64,000 nt of DNA from Mucilaginibacter jinjuensis (GCF_028596025.1 NZ_CP117167.1:3286001-3350000), one strand, 5' to 3'; counted from the stretch's first letter, positions 26,988-35,620 are shown. Translations and numbers: made by a program. Notes: generated by a model from the sequence alone, not told the origin.

Positions 26988-29000
26988 ATGAATTCATACA
27001 ACGAAAATCTTAATGCCACGGTAGTGGCATCGTTACAGGCCCTTGATCTGGACGAAAAAAACCTGCAATCGCAGTTCAATTCGTCTATGTTTACCCTTTA
27101 TCATGCAGAGGGAGCTACTATTACTGCCGATGATAAGCTTACAAATTCGAAAAGTGATTTAAAATTCAAAAACACGATTAAGCAAATTGCAGTTGTTAAT
27201 ACCAATATTTCTAACAACCTGGTAAGTACAGCAACGCAGGCCGATCAATATCTGAAACAGGCTGTTACCAATGCAGCTGTTGGTGCTTCTAACGTGCAAA
27301 TAGCGGCCAATTCAATCGTTAGATTGGCAAGTGATATTGGCAGCATCTTTAGCATTATTAATGCGGCCGATTTTGATACTGATGTATTTCATCAGGCGCA
27401 AACAGTGGCCGCTTACATGAATGAAACTGCTTACGAGGCTGAGGTTGCATCAAAAATAGCCATGGACGTATCGAAATACACTTCGCAGGTTACCTCGTCA
27501 ATTGTGCTCGATAAAGCGAAAACAACCAATGCCAGCATCAAAAATTTGCTTAAAATAACGTCAGCTGATTATGAAGCCGCTTCACAGTCGGTAATAGCAG
27601 ACAATGCTACACAGGTAGAAGTTTCAGCTAATGAAAAGGTTGCTGAGGGGGCGCTTGAAGATATTTGCATAAATTATATCGCTTCAAAGTTTGCTTATTA
27701 TTCAACCAATGCCGAGTTAAATTTAAACCTGGTGGTGGATGCCGATACTTCACAAGATTCTATTGACAATGATTTGTTTTTAGCTCAAAATCCTCCAAAA
27801 CCACCTTTAAGCATTACTGTATCATTTGATACGATTAAAACCCCATTTGCCGCCAAGGATAATGCTAAAAGGCCTACTTACCCTGTAGAAACTTATTATG
27901 TTTTTGTTGTTAAGGAAAGTAAAAAAGATACCTTCTCTATTTCAAATGCTGAGGAACTAGTAAACGGCACTACGCGCCAATATGTTTCTTATCCGCGTGT
28001 GATAACAGAGGATGGGGATCCGGCCTTTTATGACCAGTTAACGTATAAGGATTCAAAAATATCCGGCCTCATTTATTCACAAACAGATAAAGATAATAAG
28101 GGGGATGAATTACACGATTCTGATGATGACGCGATAACCGTAGGCGAAAGTTATGTAGTATTTGTTATGGCTGCTTATTATAACGATTACAAAAAAACGC
28201 TCAACGATTTTGATGACTTTCTATCGGCCCCATCAAGACCTTTTTGCATGAAAAACAAATTACAAAAAGTAAAAAATACAGATATCGTAGTTGGCAAAAT
28301 TAGTGCAAATGAAAAAAACATATCGTTAGAAGCAAAGTTTACAGCCGCATTAAGTGAAAGTACAAAAAATGATATTTCTACAAATGATGGGCATGATAAG
28401 GATAAATTATCCTATTCAATGCAATTAACGTTTGATGTTGATGAGCCATTACTTAAAGGTGATGATATACAATACAGATGTATATTTTTGCCCGAGCCGG
28501 GGGATGTTACCAATGGAATGCTTAACAGCACGTCGCTAAAATCATTGATAGAGATAGAATATGTGATTTTGCAAAATATTGATAGCCAGGATATCATAAA
28601 AGGATCAAAATCGCAGGTTACCAAATCAGATGCACTCCAGGGCTTGGTAGCTCAACGGCATAGCAAACCCGGCTTTTTCTTTAATTTGCCATTGGCCGAA
28701 CAGGTTTCGGCCGGTAATTACAGCCCTGCTATTAAATATGACAAGCCGGCAGATAGCAGCAAAAAACTTTCGGCAACAGCCACTCAGGGTGAAGACAATG
28801 CTGCAAAACCAACAACCACCAGTTACATTACATTTATAGGCCCCGATACTACCGATAATTTTGGTAATCTATTAGTTGCAAATAAAAAATACGTTCCGGT
28901 TATTGTTTCTGTAGCTACAGTGAGTGAGGATGAGGCGAATAATTATAGCAATGCCATATCTGATTTTGAGAACAAGGCAAAATTTTCATACACAAAGTAA
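26988..29000 (+). CDS. Unrecognised eCIS-locus protein: helical N-terminus, beta-rich C-terminus
   Basis: I do not recognise this 670-residue protein. Residues 1-265 are Ala/Ser/Asn-rich and look like long amphipathic helices (for example QADQYLKQAVTNAAVGASN). A proline hinge (NPPKPPLSITV, about 267-277) leads to a beta-rich half with two segments that resemble each other (ETYYVFVVKES and GESYVVFVMAAYY). There is no signal peptide or membrane helix. It lies after the tape measure, separated by 114 bases, and has the same 16-base start region as the main tube gene, which suggests strong translation. Fibre, tube-lumen cargo or sheath-bound protein are all possible; context only. Confidence 0.6.
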   Translation: MNSYNENLNATVVASLQALDLDEKNLQSQFNSSMFTLYHAEGATITADDKLTNSKSDLKFKNTIKQIAVVNTNISNNLVSTATQADQYLKQAVTNAAVGASNVQIAANSIVRLASDIGSIFSIINAADFDTDVFHQAQTVAAYMNETAYEAEVASKIAMDVSKYTSQVTSSIVLDKAKTTNASIKNLLKITSADYEAASQSVIADNATQVEVSANEKVAEGALEDICINYIASKFAYYSTNAELNLNLVVDADTSQDSIDNDLFLAQNPPKPPLSITVSFDTIKTPFAAKDNAKRPTYPVETYYVFVVKESKKDTFSISNAEELVNGTTRQYVSYPRVITEDGDPAFYDQLTYKDSKISGLIYSQTDKDNKGDELHDSDDDAITVGESYVVFVMAAYYNDYKKTLNDFDDFLSAPSRPFCMKNKLQKVKNTDIVVGKISANEKNISLEAKFTAALSESTKNDISTNDGHDKDKLSYSMQLTFDVDEPLLKGDDIQYRCIFLPEPGDVTNGMLNSTSLKSLIEIEYVILQNIDSQDIIKGSKSQVTKSDALQGLVAQRHSKPGFFFNLPLAEQVSAGNYSPAIKYDKPADSSKKLSATATQGEDNAAKPTTTSYITFIGPDTTDNFGNLLVANKKYVPVIVSVATVSEDEANNYSNAISDFENKAKFSYTK

Positions 29001-29022
29001 ACCTTATTAAAAACTACATTTT

Positions 29023-29883
29023 ATGAAAACTCCCATATTAGATATTACACCGTTAGTACCGATTAGAAGAATTAATAAGTATGGTATAACGGAAAGTAAA
29101 AAGGCAGAGTTGGATGCCTTAAATTTAAGTGTTATAAATGCACAACACAGCGTTGACCAGTTTCAATCTATTGTTACCTCACTTACAGAAAAAACCATCA
29201 ATTTTCAGGGATTTCTGTCTTTGGCTGACAATAACAGGACACAGACCTATAATAATAAAAAGCTGGTAGATCAAATGGTACAAGGTGCTTTAGATCTGTT
29301 AAACAATTCTGAAATAGCGTCAAAGGAAATTGCCGTTGCCAGAAATAAAACTAATGAGTTGGATAAGCAGTTGAAATCTGTAATTGATAAATTAATTTAT
29401 ACGGCCGAACTGATTGATAAACTATCCACCACCATTATTAGAAAAAAGGCTTTAAATCCGCTTATTTCTGATGAGTTAGTTAGCCTCATTGGTACTGCAG
29501 GCAAGGATGCGAATAATGCAGTGGCGTTAACCCTGGTTGCCGTTAAATCCTCGTTTACCGCTAATGCCTTAAATATAGAGTCTGAAGCTGCTTTGATATT
29601 AAGTTATACGCAGTCGATTGATTTTTATCAGTTCCTTACCGGTAAATCTCAACCAACCATCAAGGATAATACAGTATCTAATTTAAAACCAAATTCATTA
29701 GAATCTACCTTGAACATAGCTTACCAAAACGCAAAAAATAACTATCAGCGTATCGAAAAAGCACTGATTGTAACAACCAACCAACTTAATGATGCTAAAG
29801 CATCGTTAGATAAAGCACAGGTTAAGTTGAAATCATTACAAGCCGGCCTTGCAGCTGCAAATGCTGCCGCTCTGGCATCATAA
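29023..29883 (+). CDS. Unrecognised eCIS-locus coiled-coil protein
   Basis: The 286-residue protein has no recognisable family. After a short proline-containing lead (LDITPLVPIRRINKYG) it is almost entirely helical. The C-terminal ~55 residues, from about 231, have a heptad-like pattern of coiled coil (YQRIEKALIVTTNQLNDAK, ASLDKAQVKLKSLQAGLAA). Composition resembles the helical half of the preceding 670-residue protein, and the two may be distant paralogues or partners. They lie 22 bases apart. A perfect hairpin follows the stop codon. It could be an elongated fibre, a scaffold or a tube-lumen payload. Confidence 0.55.
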   Translation: MKTPILDITPLVPIRRINKYGITESKKAELDALNLSVINAQHSVDQFQSIVTSLTEKTINFQGFLSLADNNRTQTYNNKKLVDQMVQGALDLLNNSEIASKEIAVARNKTNELDKQLKSVIDKLIYTAELIDKLSTTIIRKKALNPLISDELVSLIGTAGKDANNAVALTLVAVKSSFTANALNIESEAALILSYTQSIDFYQFLTGKSQPTIKDNTVSNLKPNSLESTLNIAYQNAKNNYQRIEKALIVTTNQLNDAKASLDKAQVKLKSLQAGLAAANAAALAS

Positions 29884-29894
29884 TGTTAAAACAT

Positions 29895-29927
29895 ATCCAC
29901 CGCTCTGATAAAAAAAGAGCGGTGGAT
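29895..29927. terminator. 12-bp hairpin inside the eCIS operon
   Basis: ATCCACCGCTCT (29895-29906) pairs perfectly with AGAGCGGTGGAT (29916-29927) across a nine-base A-rich loop. No T run follows on the plus strand, so it is more likely an mRNA-end stabiliser, processing site or partial attenuator than a full intrinsic terminator. It separates the two unknown proteins from the last three genes. Confidence 0.5.
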
Positions 29928-29956
29928 CATGTACCTTGTTAAATAAACCTTAGCTC

Positions 29957-30877
29957 ATGGAACGCATTTACCATAAGTTTTACCGGAATTTATACAGCAG
30001 AACAGGCGGTTTTATTCCTTCGGCGCCAATTAATCAGAACGTTTACCCGGGCGATTTTTTCCAGATCAGAAATGGAGAAATGATCATCCTGGGTAATATC
30101 TTTCGAAACGGGGTTATCACAGCGCATGATGTTGAAATTAAGTACGGTATAAAACTAAACCCGGCAGGCTGGAGTTTTAGTGATGGCGTAGCCAAGCCAT
30201 ATTCGGGCAGGGGTAACGGCCGGGGGCCGCTTGATGAGGATTTTGAATACAGTAAGCAGATCCTGGCCTTTTCGTCAGAAGGGAGTTTTATTTTTAAAGG
30301 CAACGATCCCGAAGCTGTTAAAATCACCAACTGGAATAACATACAGCAATCGTTGATCATTAAATTGACACAAACTATTTACTCTTTCAGGGATATTTAT
30401 GTGGTTACAGAATGCGCTACTACGGCCGATTGGACACTGGCCATCGCCAGTTCTGATAACGCAGAACTGGAAATTGCTACTGATGCTGAGAATTTTGGAC
30501 TGGTGGATATCTTCGGCCAGGCATCGGTTAAAACAATCCAGTCAAAAGACATTGAATTTTATAACAGGGAATCTAAGCGAAGGCCTGCATTTTTTAAAGC
30601 CCGCAAACTGGTTATCCAGGACGAGAAGCTGGACCACTTTGTAAGCGAATTACTTACACAGCGACAAGTGCAGCAAGAGTGGGCCCGCGAATTTTATGAA
30701 TACGACTTTTACCACGATACATTATATAATACCCAACTGCCAACAGGGGCACCCGCCAGTATGCTGGATATGCTGCAGGCTAATCAGCTGAACCCTAATA
30801 CGGCTTTATATTATTTTAGGTGGGCCGATACCAGTTTAGACGATGTAGAAAAGCTATTTTTAAATAATGGAATCTAA
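29957..30877 (+). CDS. Unrecognised eCIS-locus protein upstream of the ATPase
   Basis: I do not recognise this 306-residue protein. It begins with MERIYHKFYRNLYSRTGGF and continues with a beta-rich domain (NVYPGDFFQIRNGEMIILGN), followed by an acidic, mixed region and a C-terminal helical part (LDMLQANQLNPNTALYYFRW). There is no signal peptide, transmembrane helix or obvious catalytic motif. The last 11 bases overlap the ATPase gene, so the two are translationally coupled and may act together, perhaps in assembly or in loading. An effector is also possible. The lack of motifs leaves the role open. Confidence 0.55.
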   Translation: MERIYHKFYRNLYSRTGGFIPSAPINQNVYPGDFFQIRNGEMIILGNIFRNGVITAHDVEIKYGIKLNPAGWSFSDGVAKPYSGRGNGRGPLDEDFEYSKQILAFSSEGSFIFKGNDPEAVKITNWNNIQQSLIIKLTQTIYSFRDIYVVTECATTADWTLAIASSDNAELEIATDAENFGLVDIFGQASVKTIQSKDIEFYNRESKRRPAFFKARKLVIQDEKLDHFVSELLTQRQVQQEWAREFYEYDFYHDTLYNTQLPTGAPASMLDMLQANQLNPNTALYYFRWADTSLDDVEKLFLNNGI

Positions 30878-32225
30878 ACCAACAGATTTATTGGTGCTAC
30901 AGCAGGAGATGGACTGGCTGCAACAGGTTATAGACCAGGTTATTAAAACCTACCTGATGCAAGAAGGGCATGAGAATAATTGGCTTGATATCGCGCCTCA
31001 AGATCTGTCGGAAATAGACAGCCCTTATGCCGCTTCGGTTAAAGATTGGAGGCTGGATATTTACGGCCGTTTGGCATTGGTATTGGCTATGGCCCCACAT
31101 GTACGGCCAGATGTGTTGGATGTGTTTTTTGGAAAAAACCAAATTTACGACAGGGGTTTTACCGAGTTTGGTGGTGTAGTTGACAAAAATCATAGCGGCT
31201 TTTTACCAACGGGGCAAACCTTATGTTTTTTAATTGCATCATCCGATCCGCAGTTACGTACTGTGGTGTTGGATTTGCTGAGTAAAGACAGCATACTCAT
31301 AAAAGAAGAAGTATTGTTTCTGGCCGAAACAGATGCCTATCTGCCACGCTTAAATGGGATATTAAGCCTTAACAATAGCTGGTTCAATTATTTTTTAACA
31401 GGCGAGCAGTTACAGATAGAGAAAAGCGCGTCTTTCCCGGCACAAAAAATAACCACCCCAATGGATTGGGAGGATGTTGTGCTTGACGAACATGTAATGC
31501 AACAGATTACCGAAATAAACACCTGGCTGCAGCATGGCGAAACATTAATGAACGATTGGGGGTTATTTAAAAAAATTAAACCCGGTTACCGTAGTTTGTT
31601 TTATGGCCCGCCCGGTACCGGTAAAACGCTTACGGCAACGCTTATTGGCAAAGCAGCCGGGAGGGATGTTTACAAGGTTGATCTATCTATGATCATATCC
31701 AAGTATATTGGGGAAACAGAAAAAAACTTATCTAAGGTATTTGATACCGCACAACATACAGACTGGATCCTGTTTTTCGATGAAGCTGATGCGCTGTTCG
31801 GTAAACGTACAGCGGCTAATTCATCCAATGACACACATGCCAATCAACAAACAGCCTACCTACTGCAGCGTATCGAGGATTTTCCGGGCATTGTGATACT
31901 GGCATCAAACCTTAAGGCCAATATGGACGAGGCTTTTACCCGGCGTTTTCAATCTATGATCCATTTCAACATGCCATCGGTAGAAGAACGTTATCAGCTC
32001 TGGCAAAACGCCTTCTCAGGCAAATGCACGCTGCACCCGGATATTGACCTTTATAAAGTAGCCGAAGATTATGAACTGGCGGGCGGGGCCATTATCAATA
32101 TACTACGCTATTGTGCGCTCGCAGCTATCCAAAGAAATGATACGGTTGTCACTAAGGAAGAACTGTTTTCGGGATTGCGGAACGAACTGAAGAAGGAAAA
32201 TAAAACGATCAGCATTTCTCATTAA
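30867..32225 (+). CDS. eCIS AAA+ ATPase (Afp15-like)
   Basis: The 452-residue protein has an N-terminal ~200-residue helical domain and a C-terminal AAA+ module with Walker A GPPGTGKT at residues 247-254, Walker B ILFFDEAD at about 301-308 and an arginine-finger region near RRFQSMIHF. It corresponds to Afp15/Pvc15, an ATPase conserved in almost every eCIS locus and believed to act in assembly or loading rather than in sheath recycling, as it differs from the T6SS ClpV. The start overlaps the preceding unknown gene by 11 bases, and the next gene starts three bases after its stop. Confidence 0.94.
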   Translation: MESKPTDLLVLQQEMDWLQQVIDQVIKTYLMQEGHENNWLDIAPQDLSEIDSPYAASVKDWRLDIYGRLALVLAMAPHVRPDVLDVFFGKNQIYDRGFTEFGGVVDKNHSGFLPTGQTLCFLIASSDPQLRTVVLDLLSKDSILIKEEVLFLAETDAYLPRLNGILSLNNSWFNYFLTGEQLQIEKSASFPAQKITTPMDWEDVVLDEHVMQQITEINTWLQHGETLMNDWGLFKKIKPGYRSLFYGPPGTGKTLTATLIGKAAGRDVYKVDLSMIISKYIGETEKNLSKVFDTAQHTDWILFFDEADALFGKRTAANSSNDTHANQQTAYLLQRIEDFPGIVILASNLKANMDEAFTRRFQSMIHFNMPSVEERYQLWQNAFSGKCTLHPDIDLYKVAEDYELAGGAIINILRYCALAAIQRNDTVVTKEELFSGLRNELKKENKTISISH

Positions 32226-32228
32226 ACA

Positions 32229-32783
32229 ATGGCAAAGAAAGGCAATACTGAGATCACTTTAAATATAAACATCGACATGCCTGCTGATGTGCCTGTTAAT
32301 GCCTTATTGTTGAAAACCGGGCTATGGAAGCAGCACTTCCCCGATGATCAAAACAAACTGATGATAGCCCAGGCCCTCAATTATTGTACTTATCATAAAG
32401 GTTTGCATATAGTGGGTTATCTGATCACCTCATCAAACCTGTATCTGGTTCTACGGATCGAAAAAGCTGATCTCAACAATATGCTGACCATATTTTATGA
32501 TGCGTTAAGAAAAGAGATCAAACAGTACCAGGAATACCTGAAAAATCAACGACTGCAGGGTGATGGTATGCGAACCAAAGCAGGAGAGGCCTTTACCGGT
32601 TTGTTTACACAATACGAGCTGTTAAACTATAAGCTAATCCGGCTCATTACCGGCCAGCCGACCGATGAAATCTTCTTCGACCCGCAATTAGCCTGGCTGA
32701 AAAAAAGCCTTCAACATTATAATTTCTGCTCAATGATTGATTATTCAGGCGCAAAAGGCCCCGTAAAAATAATCAGGTTGTAA
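32229..32783 (+). CDS. Degenerate Y1/RAYT-type transposase homologue, probably inactive and co-opted
   Basis: The 184-residue protein follows the layout of REP-associated Y1 (IS200-like) transposases: a lead helix with ALNYCTYHKGLHIVGYLI (residues 49-66), then the strand that normally holds PNHVHL, and an ending YNFCSMIDYSGAKGPVKI (164-181) that closely matches the YSSARDYAGxKGLLKI end of Bacteroidota members. The two catalytic histidines are replaced: the site reads TSSNLYLVL (67-75), giving Asn70 and Tyr72. The Tyr of the usual YIHNNPV helix is also missing (KLIRLITGQP). It should therefore bind nucleic acid at most. It is the last gene of the eCIS operon, three bases after the ATPase, with no terminal repeats around it. 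Confidence 0.65.
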   Translation: MAKKGNTEITLNINIDMPADVPVNALLLKTGLWKQHFPDDQNKLMIAQALNYCTYHKGLHIVGYLITSSNLYLVLRIEKADLNNMLTIFYDALRKEIKQYQEYLKNQRLQGDGMRTKAGEAFTGLFTQYELLNYKLIRLITGQPTDEIFFDPQLAWLKKSLQHYNFCSMIDYSGAKGPVKIIRL

Positions 32784-32992
32784 TTCGCTTTCACACGCAC
32801 CCGGTTAAAATAATTTCGATAAATAATCTGTTTTATTCCTTAGGTGAAACCTGCTGTTTAAGCCTGTGTCACCTTTGTGTTACAATTGCTTTGTGGGTAA
32901 CTTTTTTCTTTAAACGCTAAACCTACGCACGTATTTATACGTAACAAGGGCTGCTCCAACAGCTAATATATTGTTTGCGATTAAATACATCT

Positions 32993-33904
32993 ATGCGTAG
33001 GGCTTATCTTAAGTTCCATTCTTATTTAAATTTTGCGTGTGTTACTATTCTTTGTTGGGGAATAAGTGCGCTCTTGCCTAACGCATCTTATCATTTTAAA
33101 AGTTTTAATACACTCACCGATTTTTCTCACTATAATAATACCAGTGTATATACGCCTACAGGCTGCGGTGATACAACCAAGAAAACCACTTGCACATTTC
33201 CTATTCAATTAAATGCTGATGCTGGCGCGCCTTACTGGACCTGGAGTACCGGTGAAAAGACTTCATCTATTTCTGTGTCTACAGCAGGATTATATTGGTG
33301 GGAAACTGGTGATATGAGCCAAAATAAAGTAGTAAATGGTGATTTCACCAGTGGCAAAAGTGGTTTCATCAGCGATTATGGTTATTTAACTCCAAATGGT
33401 AGTGGAACGTTGTACCCAGAAGGTAAATACACAATTACAACTAATCCTCATAGTGTGCATGACGGGTATGATTCTTTTGCCGATCATACAGGTAGTAGCA
33501 GTAATCCACGTAACATGATGGTAATTAATGGCGATACTGTAAAAGACAAAATAGTATGGTCTGAGAATATTACTGTTACGCCAAATACTAATTACATATT
33601 TTCTATATGGTGTGCATCTGCCAATTCGGGTAATCCGGCACAACTGAGTTTTACAATAGGCACTATTACTTATCCATTATTTGCATTGTCATCAACAACA
33701 GGTCTTTGGCAAAACTTTACTATTCCCACATCCTGGAATTCGGGCAGTAGTACTTCCGTTAAAATCAGCATCATCAATAAAAACACTATAGCCAGCGGTA
33801 ATGATTTTGCCCTGGATGATATCGTTTTCGCACCCGTTTGCCGAAAATATTTCAATGTAGTTTATGACCCAACACCTTCAACACCTACAATAACACCGCG
33901 ATAA
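32993..33904 (+). CDS. Secreted beta-rich protein of the T9SS cassette (jelly-roll-like domain)
   Basis: The ~303-residue protein has an N-terminal hydrophobic export segment (FACVTILCWGISALL). It then has an Ig/PKD-like stretch (LNADAGAPYWTWSTG, SISVSTAGLYWW) and a carbohydrate-binding-like domain with VNGDFTSGKSGFIS, NTNYIFSIWCAS and the closing GNDFALDDIVFAP, a pattern frequent in extracellular Bacteroidota proteins. It ends with a proline/threonine tail (TPSTPTITPR) and has no sorting domain of its own. It is followed by a smaller secreted protein, a type-B sorting-domain protein and PorP/SprF, so it is probably presented at the cell surface as part of one complex. The ATG at 32993 is preferred to the TTG at 32975. 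Confidence 0.7.
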   Translation: MRRAYLKFHSYLNFACVTILCWGISALLPNASYHFKSFNTLTDFSHYNNTSVYTPTGCGDTTKKTTCTFPIQLNADAGAPYWTWSTGEKTSSISVSTAGLYWWETGDMSQNKVVNGDFTSGKSGFISDYGYLTPNGSGTLYPEGKYTITTNPHSVHDGYDSFADHTGSSSNPRNMMVINGDTVKDKIVWSENITVTPNTNYIFSIWCASANSGNPAQLSFTIGTITYPLFALSSTTGLWQNFTIPTSWNSGSSTSVKISIINKNTIASGNDFALDDIVFAPVCRKYFNVVYDPTPSTPTITPR

Positions 33905-33927
33905 AAAACTTTTAAAAACAACAACAA

Positions 33928-34635
33928 ATGAAAAGAATCTTTACACACCTAAGCTTAGCAATTACACTATTGTTATGTACCGCTTCATTAGCATCATTCG
34001 CACAAACGACAGTTGTTGTCAACGGCCCCAGCAAAGACGCCTTGACTACACCTCCGGCAGCTGCTACAGATGTTTCTAAAATTTATTGCGATGGATCTGC
34101 AATTAACCTTACCGGTCCCGCTTTTATTGCCGGTTATAAATACGACTGGTATAAAATAGATAATACCGGTACAAAACAATTAGTTAAAGAGGGAACAACT
34201 GATAATACTTATTCTGAAACAGCCTCAGGTGCTGGTTATTATGATTATCAATTGGTAATAATTAATACAGCTGGTTGTTCGTCTCCAATTACAAATATAA
34301 ATAAGGTATATGTATTGCCTACCTTAAACCTAGCGTTGACACCGATTGATCCGATCTGTTCTGGAGGACAAACAACAGGAACATTAAAACTTACACAACC
34401 ATTAGATGGCGCTTATACCTATACTTATCAGTGGCAAAGAAATGGCCAAAACGTTTCTGATGCAGACGGTGGAAAAGGATACCCGCTTGTTGTAAAAGAA
34501 ACTGCCTCTTCTGCTACAGCAATTACCTATACGCTACAGGTTAGTTATAGTTTAAACTCAGGTTGTAAGGGTACAGCGAATGCTTCTGTTACTGTTGTTG
34601 ATCCACCGCAAACACCTACTATTACCTTTAATTAA
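33928..34635 (+). CDS. Secreted Ig-like protein of the T9SS cassette
   Basis: The 235-residue protein has a clear signal peptide (MKRIFTHLSLAITLLLCTASLASFAQ is the segment, cleavage after AFAQ-like FAQ) and two Ig-like beta domains: one around KYDWYKIDNTGTKQLV, one around YTYQWQRNGQNVSDADG. It ends TPTITFN, like the tail of the previous protein (TPTITPR), which suggests a shared C-terminal role. No CHU_C sorting domain is present. It is 23 bases downstream of the preceding gene and 19 bases upstream of the next. A surface or adhesin-like role is likely but unproven. Confidence 0.7.
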   Translation: MKRIFTHLSLAITLLLCTASLASFAQTTVVVNGPSKDALTTPPAAATDVSKIYCDGSAINLTGPAFIAGYKYDWYKIDNTGTKQLVKEGTTDNTYSETASGAGYYDYQLVIINTAGCSSPITNINKVYVLPTLNLALTPIDPICSGGQTTGTLKLTQPLDGAYTYTYQWQRNGQNVSDADGGKGYPLVVKETASSATAITYTLQVSYSLNSGCKGTANASVTVVDPPQTPTITFN

Positions 34636-34654
34636 TCTATAACGCTTTAACCGT

Positions 34655-35617
34655 TTGGGATCAGGGTTTGGCATATCTTTTTTACGCCTGCTACTGCTTT
34701 TTACAGTAGCAGGCTTTGTGCTGCCTATAACTCAGGCTTCGGCACAGAAAAAGACATTTACCATCGATCCTGGCTCTTCGGTTATTATACATGGTTATGC
34801 AGTAAATGCGTCAGGCTACCAATGGTATAAAGATGGTCAACCTATTTCCGGTGCTGTTGGACCTAATTTTAAGGCTACCGAACCTGGATTATATAAAGTA
34901 GAAGCGTTAAATATTGCATCGTGTCCATCATCTGCATCAGAAGAAGTACAAGTATTAAGCGGTACAGCTCCTGTTGATATGGCGATCGTTAAGAAGTCAG
35001 AAGATAAGCCTGTGATTGTTGGAGCCTCATATACCTATGTATTAACCGTTAAAAATGCCAGCGCTTACCCGGCAACCAATGTAATGGTAAAAGATACGTT
35101 GCCGAGCGGACTCGAGTTCCTGTCAATGGTTACCTGGGACAAAGGCTTGCCCAATTTCGATCAGGCTACCCACTCTTTAAGTTGGAGCATAACTAATTTT
35201 GAAGGTTATGGCCAGGCCGAATTAACGTTCCTTGCACGATCTAACAAAAGCGGAACCATTACTAATAAGGCCACGGTTACGTCGACTGAAAATGATACAT
35301 ACACTAAGAATAATACCTCTACTGATATTAAGCAGATAGCAGGCCTAAGTATTCCAAACGTTTTTACCCCTAACGGGGATGGCAAAAATGATACGTTCGA
35401 AATACCGGAACTTTCCATTTTTCCTGAAAACGAGATCATCATCATTAACCGATGGGGTAACGCTGTGTATCAGAAAAAAGGCTATCACAATGATTGGACA
35501 GGCGAGGGGCTTAATGAAGGTACGTACTTCTATGTGCTAAAAGTTAAATACCTCTCGGGGGTTTGGGAAACATACAATGGCTACATCACACTGCTCAGAT
35601 CCAAACAAACACGTTAA
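34655..35617 (+). CDS. DUF11 protein with type-B T9SS C-terminal sorting domain
   Basis: The 320-residue protein has a signal peptide ([23 protein letters not shown]), an Ig-like segment ([13 protein letters not shown]), a DUF11 domain at about 107-215 ([24 protein letters not shown] split over two strands) and a CHU_C/gliding-motility-type sorting domain from about 230 ([24 protein letters not shown]). Such proteins cross the outer membrane through the type IX system and stay associated with PorP/SprF, whose gene is next. The only start codon that preserves the signal peptide is a TTG at 34655, because a stop at 34640 closes the frame upstream; a rare start may keep expression low. Confidence 0.88.
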   Translation: MGSGFGISFLRLLLLFTVAGFVLPITQASAQKKTFTIDPGSSVIIHGYAVNASGYQWYKDGQPISGAVGPNFKATEPGLYKVEALNIASCPSSASEEVQVLSGTAPVDMAIVKKSEDKPVIVGASYTYVLTVKNASAYPATNVMVKDTLPSGLEFLSMVTWDKGLPNFDQATHSLSWSITNFEGYGQAELTFLARSNKSGTITNKATVTSTENDTYTKNNTSTDIKQIAGLSIPNVFTPNGDGKNDTFEIPELSIFPENEIIIINRWGNAVYQKKGYHNDWTGEGLNEGTYFYVLKVKYLSGVWETYNGYITLLRSKQTR

Positions 35618-35620
35618 GTA

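Noticed and set aside
29957..30877. Pore-forming or gasdermin-like effector
   Set aside because: The N-terminal pattern of strands with glycines gave a faint resemblance, but there is no motif that I could align. Not supported without a structure search.
7982..32225. Prophage or R-type pyocin
   Set aside because: Sheath, tube and baseplate genes are present, but no capsid, portal, terminase, holin or lysin genes, no integrase and no attachment sites. A Pvc16-like terminator and Afp15-like ATPase point to an eCIS.
7982..32225. Type VI secretion system
   Set aside because: No TssJ/L/M membrane complex, TssK, or ClpV with its sheath-recognition domain was found; two baseplate-J proteins with a LysM hub are of the eCIS type.
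32229..32783. Recent transposon insertion at the end of the eCIS operon
   Set aside because: Catalytic residues are lost, there are no terminal hairpins or target duplications around the gene, and spacing to the ATPase gene is only three bases.
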